NCBI GenBank assembly: GCA_007844125.1
Contig: CM017564.1
Span: 24,794,263-24,858,262 of the forward strand
From: Sinonovacula constricta
Taxonomy: Eukaryota; Mollusca; Bivalvia; Cardiida; Solecurtidae
Length of the DNA: 64,000 nt
Direction: 5' to 3'
Below the pieces are notes generated by a model. The model had not been told where the DNA came from. It was given only the letters and a program-made list of their open reading frames with translations, and did no database searches. The translations under genes and the position numbers were made by a program. Positions 1 to 12,300 of this stretch are shown here, piece after piece (the stretch's first letter is position 1; every line of letters starts with the position of its first letter).

Positions 1-209
1 AAGAAAGGGTTTATAGTGCCAGAAATACATATTTTTTGCATTTAATGCATTAGCAGTAAACACAGTGTTACTGCTTCACGCGATAAACAGCTGTCCTAAC
101 AAAGTTCAGCTATTCTTAGTGCAACAAAAATGAGTTCTAGGAACCTCCATGTATACTAGGACAATTTTGAAGTAGAATATTAAAAAAAGTTAAGGTGCCA
201 TTTGTTTAC
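1..209. other. Start of nek10 intron 14
   Basis: AT-rich sequence after the exon 14 donor. I see no repeat family or exon in it. Confidence 0.7.
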
Positions 210-361
210 CTGTAACAGTTGAGCAGCCTTTCTCTCCCTGGCTGATACGCAGTCTGGACATGGTAAAATGAGCAGACCTACACTGTAGATGCCATTGGCT
301 TGCACAATCTGCTGCGAGTTGGTGTCGTTGAGGACTAGTTCGGATAGGGCCCCGCAGCAAG
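210..361 (-). CDS. nek10: nek10 exon 14 (last exon in window)
   Basis: 152 nt, residues 410-460: ACCGALSELVLNDTNSQQIV, QANGIYSVGLLILP, then CPDCVSARERKAAQLLQ. Near-identical in layout to human ACCAALTELVLNDTN..QVVQENGVY...LILP. Acceptor taacttcag, donor gtaaaca, ends in phase 0. The next exon, expected to start with a C-Y-A-F-R-A-L type helix, lies beyond position 1. Confidence 0.96.
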
Positions 362-3300
362 CTGAAGTTACAGAAGGTTATATTGATGTAACTGATGTAA
401 GGATTTCCACGCAACTTGTTGGGTTAATTACCTCATCATTAGTATTTTAATCATCTAGGATCATTGTCTACCTGAAAACCATCATCGTTAATGTAGATGA
501 TAACCATCATCAACATCATCATAATCGACTATAATAAGTCATCATCAGTCATCATCAATCACCAATCAATCATCATAAATCATTATCAATTATCATCATC
601 TTTCATAATGAATCATTATCAATAATTACCTATCAATTCATAATCATCATCATTATTCATAATGATTAATCATCATCAATCAATCATCCTCAACATTATA
701 TAAGATAAAATAGACTAATATAACTTCTAATCCTCACAAATTGCTCAAATTAATTTGTGGAGTGATTATTATTATTATAATTATTATTATTATTATTAGG
801 ATTTCTTTTTGTTGGTATAAAATTATCATCGCTTCTATAAAGTAGATATTGTATATAGTAGATAAACTGTTTTATACATACCTTGCTTTAATTTGTATTG
901 CAGCTCAACAAACTCTTCTCCCTGAAGATAAAAAAGTTTTATTAGTCTTGTCAATAAATAAAAAAGTTTGAGGCAATATTATTCCACTATTGAACTACTC
1001 TTATATTTAAATTCATTATTTAAAAGAAATAAACATTTTATAAATAATGATTTGCTAATATTCATACAGGGCACAATGTATCTGTTTCATTCATACTTTG
1101 TCAATTTCATTCTTCGGCCATTTTATTCATACATTGGCAATTTCGTTATTCTACCATGTCATTCTCATGCTGGCAATTACACGCTCCCACAATTTCATTC
1201 ATACAATGGCGATTTTATGCCTCTACCATTTTATTAATTGACAGGCCATTTAACGCAACAACTATTTTATTTATACAGTGGCAATTGCACACTTCCACTA
1301 TTTCAATGTATTGTGTACATGTATAAACAGTTGCAAACCTATTATAAAAAGGTTGCTTATATATTGTAATGTGCATAACATTTTTGCAGACTTATATCTG
1401 GCACATATACATAAATTTTAAAAGACTTACCAAAATAATTTCTTATTTTCAATTTATTCTAAATTTACAAGAAACACTTTTTGTATGTTAATATTATAAA
1501 ATGAACAATTATTTTTAGCTTTTGAGTTACATAACTTCAGGTTGATAATACATGTAGCAATGTTATATATTATATTCACAGCAAAAAACCAGCAGAATGT
1601 AAGTTTCACCTTAATACAGGTATTGTTTGATATTGATATATGTTTTATAAAAAGCAGTATAATTTTGCTTGACATTATATAGGAATTTTTCAAGAAATTT
1701 TTTTCACAATTTCAGTCCATTATGAAAAAAACAGATAAAAAAATCGTTTTAAGTATATGTTTTGGCTAAATAAAATCATAATTGCATGTAACAATATTCT
1801 ATTATAAGAAAAAATGATTATTGGATCATTCAATTCATTAAAATTCAGATAAAAAGGTTACAGAAAAAGAGCCAGCCATTCAATTTTAGAATCACACTGG
1901 GGAAAACACATGGCAATCGAAGTGATGAGTGGTATGAATAATTATTATAAATAGGTAAAAGTATGATTTTGATGTAACTACAGTGAACTTAAATTGTAGG
2001 TAACTCCACTCTTTACACAATAAGCTTAAATGTGATAATTCTTTAAAATTTGTCCAAAATAATTTTAAGAGTACATTAAAAAAAGTCACCTGACAAGAAA
2101 TTTTTTCACTCGAGAATTTCGAACAAGAATGACAGATTATTTATAATTTTTGTTTACCTTTTATAAACTTTTATGTAATAAGTTTTATTGCAAACTAAAC
2201 TAAAATAACGATGGCTCGTTTTAATAATCTGCTGACTATGTTGCTATAATGCAAAATGCTATATTCTATTTAAGCTTTAATTAATATTCAATATTGAATG
2301 TTTTTAGGCAAAAAGCATGACTAAAAAGCAAGTGAGGTTATCATGAATTATAATTTTGTTTATCAAAGTGGTGCTCTAGCAGGGGACTTTTTTTTTTGGG
2401 CAGATGTGGGTGGGGTCGGGGTGTTTGGTGTGTGGTTACCGCCCCATTTGGAATCTTATTTTACTCGTGATATCCATTAGAAGCACAAAAAAGATGTCAA
2501 CTTCAGTCATTAACATATCATCAAATCTAAAATAGTATTTTTTGTTTTTGGAATACATTGCAGTGAGCAATTATGGTCCTAACAGTGTCATCCAGCTATT
2601 ATATGTTTTGGCTAAATAAAATAATTGCATGTTATAATATACTATTATAAGTAAAGTTCATTTCTGAATCATTCAATTCAGACAAATGTTTTGGTAGAAC
2701 CACCAGCACACCGCAGGTCAACTGGAAAACCTTCCCACAATACTCAAACCCACCTGGTAAGGGTCTATATAGTTACAGGAGTTACGAGTCAATGACTCTA
2801 TCACTATGCCACTGGGGATTAAAAAATGAAGGCTTAAAATCTGAATCTATCGAACTACTATTTATTATAAATTTCATATTAACAGCCATGGAATGCGCTC
2901 TGCACCTCCCCTACTTGGAGCCAATGCCCTTTATATTGAGCTATGAGGGTTTGTGCATTTATAAGAACAAGCAAGTAAAAGTGATGTGGAGTTTATATTT
3001 GTGACGATGGCTGACATGTAGAAGCACTGCAAAATACAAATTAACACGCCTTAACTATTGGCATACCTTCATTCTAGCTTGTTTGTACGAACTTGTAAAG
3101 TCAAACTCATTATGCTGTTAAAGAAACAACGTAAATAGTGGCATTATATTTTGAAGATTTTGCAAAAATCTAAATAACTTAAAATAAAAACAAATAAGCA
3201 TTAAAAGGAGGAAACATTCATAGAAAAACAACAACTACAAAAAACAACACATAGGCAAAACATTCCATTGATATAAATAGCCACACAAAATAAAAGTTAA

Positions 3301-6300
3301 CACCGGATAGTTTACAAAAGCAAAAAAAGAGTTATATATTTCCAAATCTTGTCCTTAGTTGATTTTTTTTTTCGGGAAGTGAAACTCTCATGACCTTAGC
3401 TCTGCATTCTCAATGGTTACAAATCAAGTCACATGACCTAAGCTCTGCATTTTCATTGGTTACCAACCTCATCCTGGCCAGGAGATCTTCCATGAATGCT
3501 AGCACTTGCACATCCACTGGCCTCATTACGTTCTGACACATATGTCCGATCACTGTAAAACAACAATTGGAGAAGTTTTTTTGTTACATCGCACCAACAC
3601 AATTATGGTCATATTGGTGACGTCCAGCTAATTAATGGCGGAGGAAGACCCCAGACTTAAATCAGAGAAGAACCACTAGCTCACTGCAGATTAGCTGGAA
3701 AACCTCCCCACATAAAAGTTCCTGCCCTATCTGGAACTTGAACCCAGACTATGAAGGGCTGAGGAGTTACAAGTCAGCAACTCTAACCTCTCAGCCACGA
3801 GCACCCCAGGAGATAATTTTAATATCGAACATTGTAACATGATAGACAAATAAAGAATTAAATTTACTGGAAGCACAAGGTTGCAGCCTGCTGTTTCTCA
3901 GATGTTTATAGTTAGGTGGTTTATTTTTTATCACAATAATCTGGTGTTATAGATAAGAGTCTTATGACAAGAGCCATATTTAGGTCTTTCATTTCAAACG
4001 AAAAGTTACAAACAAAATAAGACATGAGATTTGGTTAGACCTACAGCCAATTGAGAGTTGCATGAATATGCTGCCATTGTTGTTTTCCATATACTCATGT
4101 GTTCAGAGGGTTACAGCTTAAACATCAGTACGAATGCGCGAGAAACTTACTGCAGGAGAGATAGCAGCAAGGGTATTCCACCAGTCTGTCTGACCTCCTT
4201 GCTGATGTCTTGGTCGATACAGAGGGTGGCCAGACACCACACCACCTGACACAACATGTTGGCATTGTCCGACATCAACTGGCTCAGCAAGATGGGCACC
4301 CCGTCATAGAGTTTTACTTTTTCACGAGTCTGGGCATCATGGCATAGCAGGCCCAGGAGTCGAGCTGCGTGTCTGTAGAAGGCGGGGTAAAACAGCACAT
4401 GTAAAATGAGTAAATATCTGGTATATAGTCACCCGCTATAGGAATTGTGTGTTACATGCAATTTTGCTATTATGACCATCAAAATTTATGTTCAAAATGT
4501 TGTGTTTTTTTTTAATTTTTCTTAAATGAAACTTAGTCATTATGCATATTAAAGCCTTTTATAAAAGCATCCTGGGTTTGATATAATTCATTAACTCACA
4601 TCAATTCCAGAAAGTTAACAAAAAATGACAGTTTATTAACAATCATGTTATGGGAACAAGTCAATGCTTGAGTAAATGGCCATGAGGGGTGCATTTATAA
4701 GGGATTAGGGTTATTAACTATAATTTTTTGATAATTAAAAAACAATTTCTTCCTAAATTTTTGGAACAAAAACAAACTTGTATTTGTTGTGGATAGGAAT
4801 TTTTATATACTTTACATAAGAAACATTGTTATTGTAATTTTAATTTGCTTATTTTTAAGATAGTGCTTAAGCACATAAATTTATTTGTATCTTGATCAAT
4901 AAAATAGAATTTTATAGGCATGTTGCAGTCTCGGGTGTTTTCACAATTTTAAAAAGTGGAGAAATCTCATTTTTTCTAGAATAACTATACACCTACATTA
5001 AAGGGGGATAACAAAAAATTATTACAACAGTCAGAGTAATGTCCCTTTATTAAGTAAAAGAGGGAATAATAAAACCACTGGTACTCTGAGTTACAGGTGT
5101 GTTTAACAAAGATGCTCTTGCAGAGCAAGTCCTTTCCTGAGACAGTGATTATCTATAGTAAAATGAAGTCTACACCACAAAAATCTGGGTTAAATATGCA
5201 TTTGAAAAAAAAATGCTTTCACAACAAAAACGAAATCAACTTACTTTTTGGAGACATTGTCATACTCCTGTACTATCCTCAGTAATTGTTCTACACAGTT
5301 CAGCTCACCTATCATAAGTCGAGGCTGCGGGCTGTCAAAAAAAATATTAAATTGAATTTTTTTACTGACTTACAACAAACAATGTTTTGTTAAGGATAGT
5401 TGTGCTGCGAATTCGTAAAATAAAATTGCTTTTGTTTGGCATTTAGACACAATAGATACAATAATGGTCATATTGGCAATGTTTAATTAATTGTTGTTGA
5501 AGAAAGACCCCAGACTTGTGTTTGGGTAGAACCACTGGCACGTCACAGTTTATCTGAAAGAATCATTCCCAATGATAAGTTCTCACAGTACAAGTCTGTG
5601 AATCTGACAGCCCACCCATGGGTTCACCCCCTTTTTACATAGAGCTATTATACATGTAGTAATGTGATTGAACACTTTTTTTATTAATTGGGTAAACCAA
5701 ATTAATAATGATTATAGTTACAGTTATGATGAAATTGACAAGAGATGATAATGATGAGGATAATGGTTCTGATAAAAAGTTGATGGAGATAAGGATGATG
5801 ATAATTCACTTACTGACAACAGGTGATTAAAATGATGTTGATAATGATGATGATGATGATGATGATGATGAATGATAATCATGAGAACAGTAATGATAAT
5901 GATGAAAAAAAGATGTTTATGAAAATGATGACTACCATTATAATGATAATAATTAACTAATGATCTTGATGATGACAATAATGATGATAGTAATGATGAT
6001 GAAAATGATGATGTAACATACCTCTGTGCCAGACAGACCAGGGCCAGTAAAGAGCAGTGCAGAACAACCACATTGTTGGATGACAGCAACAACACCAATG
6101 GCTGAAGATATAATATAAAAGAAATACAAACATGTAAGCCCACTCCAGAAAATGGAACGATGGTTGATGTGACATTGAACTCAATTAACACAATTACGAA
6201 TGGAAAAAAAAGGCACATTTAGTTCTTATATTTTATGAAAACAAAAACAAAAATGAACAGATCAAGCCCCTCTGTCCCTGGTTAAAAAGGAAAGAGAGCA

Positions 6301-9300
6301 AAAAGAAAGCTATCAAAAGATAAATATTAATAATTTCTAAGCAAATGGCAACTTTTTAAGATGTTTTCCAAAACAACACCATGAAAAAACCAAGCCAACA
6401 ACCCTAAAAAACAACAACATAACAACAACACAACAAAAACATACATAATGATTAAAAAATATTTTTCATAAACAATATTTCACCTTTCCATTACTATATC
6501 CATTACTACGCATAAAATGAGATTCAAACCGGTTACCTCATGTTTGGAGAGTCAAGCGACCAATCAACGAGGCCATATTTATATATGTAAAGTAATAAAT
6601 CAGAAAATCCCTCTGGGTGATAACAATTAGCACCAAGAGCTCTAATCAATTATACATGGGAACATACTCCCAGCAGCAGCAATATCTACCTGTTCCATTT
6701 TACAGCCAGGTAAGGATGAGATGATCAAAGCTGCACAAGACAGGAAAGCTTTCTCTTTAAGTAGATTTTCCAATCAGTGACTCTGGTCATGAGAAATCAA
6801 TGAGGGAGTCAATTAAGTACAGCTGAGAAAACCAGGGAAAAAAAACCCTTTAAAACGTGAGAAAGTTACATTTTTTAGCATCAAAGTATCTTGTTTTGCT
6901 AGTATTTCAGCTTTCCACATGGTGTTTTCAAACGCATCATTTTTTTTTCTGGTTTGATTTCAGAGGTAACTTCATTTTCCTTTCAAGTGACAATAAGAAG
7001 TGTTTTGTTTCTTATCTTCTGTTAAAGTTTGTCTTATAAAAACAGCAAAAACTTGTCAATCATCAAAGAATTGTCTGATAATGAATCATTATATATACTC
7101 CATTTTGCTCATCATTTTCAAACTATTCCCTTCTTCAAAGCATTAATGGAATAACAATGTCAACATTAATTAGTAACATTGCCTATAATGCAAAACAAAC
7201 ACACAACCAAACAGACAATCTTCTTCAGAAAAACAAATATTCTCTCCTTTTCAGAAAACCTTTTACAAAAATAAATTTGAAAACAACAACAGCATGTCAT
7301 CATTAAAAATAAATGTTGCCTTGAATCCAAACTAAAAAAGACAAAAATATTATTCAATTAAACTAACTGTGCCTCATATCGAAAAAATCATTCCTAAGTT
7401 TGAGATAAGATTAGCAATATTCAATTAAACTACCATTGCCTCATTCTCTGGAAATCAATCCTTAGTTTAAGATAACATTAACACATACATTACAACTGTA
7501 AAAGAATAACTAATGTGTAAAATGCACCAAGCACACCTTCTGTATAAAGAATGCTTTGAATAAATTACAGGTTAACTCCACTCCTACCCCAAATAGGTTA
7601 AAATGCAACAATGCTTGAAAATTAGCCCAAACTTTAAAATAGTTTAAAGTGTACATCTAAAAAAAAACAACACAAGAAAGTTTTTAACTGTCTGATCTGG
7701 ATCTAAACTATTTACTGCTCAGTCTCTGTTTATAAGCATATCAACCTTGACATGTAACATATATATAATATTAAAGCAAAAAACAATAACAAAAAAATTA
7801 GTTTAGCATGGGTTTTTTAACAAAAGGTAGCAAGCAGAAGGGTTAGAAGAGCTCTGTTGTAACCTTCTGTTAGGGATTGGGATTGGGATTATCCGGCATT
7901 TTTGCCGATACTGCGCAGCGACATTTCTATCATTATAGCACAGGGGCACTTATGAGGTGCCCAGGGACTGAGCCCGACCATTCCATTATATTGACACCGA
8001 CGAGTCAGGCGTAATGCTGTCCCCGTAGCCCCGAGCGTTAGGAGGGAAGCCACTACCACCAACTTTAAAGTCTTTGGTTTGACCCGGCCGGGGTTCGAAC
8101 CCACGACCTCCTGATCCGCAAGCTGACGCTCTACCATCTGAGCTATGCCTTCTGTTAGACTTTGTCTTATAGGCTTATGCAAATATAGTAGATCAAGATC
8201 AGTTGCCTTCCTGATGGGATCTGTTTGATCAGGATGTACCTGTATACAATTTGCAGCTTAAACTAGTTTGGAGAGCCTAGATACAGCTTACATCTATTTG
8301 GAAGTCTATATTAAGCTTTTTTTCTGGGCATACATTCAGCTCTTTCAGCTACCTAAAGGCTTAGGTGGTGCAGATTTAGATGTTTTCAGGGGCTAAGGTA
8401 GTGTAGATCAATCTGTTTTCATTGCTTAGTTAGCCAAAGTTCAGCTTACTGTAGAGCTTAGGTAGCCAAGATTCAGTTTTTTAGGGCCTAAGTAGCCTAG
8501 ACTCATATATTACATCCAGTAAAAAATTCAGGTCAAGTAGGTTTACAAACATTGATTTCGTGTCATCACTGGCCGCACATAAATCATTCACAGTGACTAG
8601 GCAAAATCAATCAAACTAATCAGCAGGGTCCCCTTATATCACTCAAGATAGCACCTTCTTATCAAGGGTCCACTAGTGGTCGAGATGTGACCTAAGTATC
8701 AACAATGACCCTTCAACAGTACAGGATGTTTCTTTGTCAAGGCCAATTGGTAGAGGTGGATGTTGTTGACTGTATGGGTATCCGGCAGTTCATTGCCCCT
8801 TGGGTGATCATAGTCCTAGGCTATAAATATTTGAGTTTGAATCTGAGCTCATCTCCAAGCATTGAATTGGTCAGATGTTAAATTTGTATTAAATTTTTAT
8901 TTACTATTCAGCCAATGAGACGCTGGAAAATAGTCTAAGACTCAAGCTCAAAGCTTTATAACCTCAGGCCCTGTCCATAGGAATTTTCTTTTATGTATGT
9001 TAGTGTCAAAGTTGACCTGTGGACAGATGACACTGGTTCTTCCCTGAATACTGAGAGTGGTCAATCTCCATCATTTAGAGAGTAATTAAGCCATTATGAC
9101 TAAAAGAAGTTTGTTGTGAGTGTTATTGTGTTTATCATCCCACCAACTGTATTTTAGTTATTTGGAGATGGTGTTCACTTGAAGCCAATATAGTGCTGCC
9201 TTCACTGTGTAAAGCATGCCGTGAACACCTGACATGATACCACACCCATTCATATTATCCTGACACCGGGCCAACCAGTCGTGATACTACCCTTATATTT

Positions 9301-12300
9301 GCTTGAGCGCTTTCCTTACCTGGAGCCGATGCTTTACTGATTGCACTACCATGTCCGGTAGTCTGTTGTGATGATTTTATTACTATACATATTTTTTTTT
9401 AATGAAAAAGTTTATATTATAAGACTTGCCTAAATAAAATCACTTAGGGATTACAGGTAGAGTAGATTCGATAAACAGGTAGGCCTAGTTAATACTAAAA
9501 TAGACGTCTTATATGCCAACCCAAATTTTGTGCAATTCTGAAGAACGAGTGCAAAAAAAAACATTTGTTAAGACAAAAATGTAGAGCTACCTTTTACTGG
9601 CAATTATGTCCTGATACTAAATCAAAAAACTATCAGACACATTTTTTTGTTCAGTTTTTGAGAAAATAAAAAAAATGGTCAGTTCAGGATTAAAGTCTTG
9701 AGATAAAAAGTCATGTTGATTATTTTCTTTGTTTTTGTAACATCGCACCAACATGATAATAGTCATATTTTGCAATGTCCAATTGGTGAGTGAATACAAA
9801 CAGTCTATGGCAGAACTGTTTTGCACCACTGATCTTAATTTGATTTATAACTGGTGATGTGGTTATCTATCCCAGTAACTTGTTTGAAGAAATAGTACCA
9901 TCATTCTAAATGACATATATAACTTGTTTCATTTTTCATTGATATAAGTGACAAAATGCATTGCTTTTCCAATTTCTTCATCTGATTTGACTGCCTGGAA
10001 CCTTATAGCTTCACATCTCTTATGGCACAAGTCAACAATACTATCTGATAGCATGGCCTATTTTTCCTTCAAAATCAATAGAAAAGTAAACAAGCTATCA
10101 CAAAGGCAAATATTGATCAGCAGTTTAAATAGGCCATTTAGTGGATTTAAACTCGGTGAGAAAGGGTCCATTATCAGTTATCATTGGAGCATTGTTTGGT
10201 CAGTTGGACAGGTAATCACTTTTGTGACCAAACTGATCAAAAAATCTCAGGTATGATGACTCACTGGAAGTCTTGGGATCAAAATATCTCAGGTATCGTG
10301 ACTCACTAGAAGTCCTGGGATCAGGATCAAAATATCTCAGGTATCATGACTCACTGGAAGTCCTGGGATCAAAATATCTCGGGTATCATGACTCACTGGA
10401 ATTCATGGGATCAGGATCAAAATATCTCAGGAATCGTGACTCACTGGAAGTCCTGGGATCAAAATATCTCAGGTATCATGACTCATTGGAAGTCCTGGGA
10501 TCAAAATATCTCAGGTATCATGACTCACTGGAAGTCCTGGGATAAGGATCAAAATATCTCAGGTATCGTGACTCACTGGAAGTCCTGGGATCAAAATATC
10601 TCAGGTATCGTGACTCACTGGAAGTCCTGGGATCAAAATATCTCAGGTATCATGACTCACTGGAAGTCCTAGGATCAGGATCAAATATCTCAGGTATCAT
10701 GACTCACTGGAAGTCCTGGGATCAAAATATCTCAGGTATCATGACTCACTGGATGTCCTGGGATCAGGATCAAAATATCTCGGGTATCATGACTCACTGG
10801 AAGTCCTGGGATCAGGATCAAAATATCTCAGGTATCGTGACTCACTGGAAGTCCTGGGATCAAAATATCTCAGGTATCGTGACTCACTGGAAGTCCTGGG
10901 ATCAAAATATCTCAGGTATCATGACTCATTGGAAGTCCTGGGATCAAAATATCTCAGGTATCATGACTCACTGGAAGTCCTGGGATCAAAATATCTTAGG
11001 TATCGTGACTCACTGGAAGTCCTGGGATCAATATATCTCAGGTATCATGACTCATTGGAAGTCCTGGGATCAAAATATCTCAGGTATCATGACTCACTGG
11101 AAGTCCTGGGATCAAAATATCTTAGGTATCGTGACTCACTGGAAGTCCTGGGATCAAAATATCTCAGGTATCATGGCTCACTGGAAGTCCTGGGATAAAA
11201 AAATCTCAGATATCATGACTAACTGGAAGTCCTGGGATCAAAAAAAATCTCAGATACAATAAAAGGAATTTTTGGTCTAATCTGACAGACCCTTTATGTA
11301 ACACTAACACTTCAATAGCAAAAAATGTGACCAATGGAGGTAAAATTTTCAGGTTGCAAAATAATATACACAAAATGTCTATAAAAAATGACACTGATTG
11401 ATTGCTTAGCAAATCCATATGGATTTCAAATGTTAAAATCACAATATCTTAGTCAAACTACAAACTGATCTTACAGCAATTATGATATGAAATGTTTTTT
11501 TTACTTTTAAAATTATGTAGTTTATTCTTATTAACATCGGAGAGATGCCTTACCGCTTTGTCGAAAATAAAGTGAAAGTATAGTTCATTAACGTGTTGAG
11601 ATGATATCACTGTCTTCGAAATGGTGTCCTTTACACTGCATCATGTTGTTTCACTTGGGTCATGACAATCCTGAAGGTTTCGGTGCAACTTATGACAAAG
11701 TAAAAGATCAGATATTGTCTAACGTTATTCTCAATACAGTTGATTCCAATAATTCGAATAATGGTTATACGCATATTCCACTTTATTGAATAAACTATTC
11801 TAACTACAAACCTTTTCTTCATAACCTTTGTAAAAAATAATGGTTATAGGTATAATGTGTCAGCCCAATTTCGGTAATAAATATAATCCAATGCTGCTCA
11901 TCTATCCGCTGAAGCTCGATTCTTAGTTAATTTCTGGGACAATTCTCAAACTTGTTTTTGGGGATAATCAAGCACGGTCGCTAATCTGTGTCAACTGAGT
12001 GATCAGCAGCCTGTCCGGCTTAAATTGTTACGGTCTACTGCCAATGGCACGCTTCAAATCATTTTTTTAAATTTTAATAAACTCAGTTCTTGATATTTTA
12101 ATAAACTCAGTTCGTACTATTTTAATCAACTCAGCAATTTACTATCCAAAATGATATCCCCTCCCCACCCCCTAACCTATTAAAAAAAACAAACTCACTC
12201 AAAGCTTTTAGAAAATTTTAATTAAACCATGAATTAACCTGTGCTGAATTTTTATATTTAAATCTACATTAAGCCCACCTGGGAATAAGTCAATAACCTC

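Larger units (their letters stand above)
922..3066. other. nek10 intron 12
   Basis: Includes a region (1080-1310) with loose repeats of ttcattcatac..tggcaatttc spaced about 40-60 bases, an AT-rich segment at 1755-1852 that recurs at 2598-2687, and a family-A SINE split by that second copy (2540-2816). No exon recognised. Confidence 0.65.
5332..6021. other. nek10 intron 8
   Basis: Holds a degraded family-A SINE (5440-5632) and an ATG/GAT trinucleotide tract (5705-6012) that runs up to the exon 8 donor. Confidence 0.7.

Noticed and set aside
190..414. Minus-strand open frame over exon 14
   Set aside because: Wrong frame. The exon frame gives the conserved ELVLNDTN segment and is bounded by splice sites.
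5724..6218. 164-codon minus-strand open frame
   Set aside because: It is exon 8 read through its acceptor and donor into the ATG/CAT tract. Only 6022-6101 is supported.
10346..11262. Long repetitive proteins from the minisatellite
   Set aside because: Open frames follow from a stop-free 42-bp unit. No start context, splice signals or flanking coding sequence.
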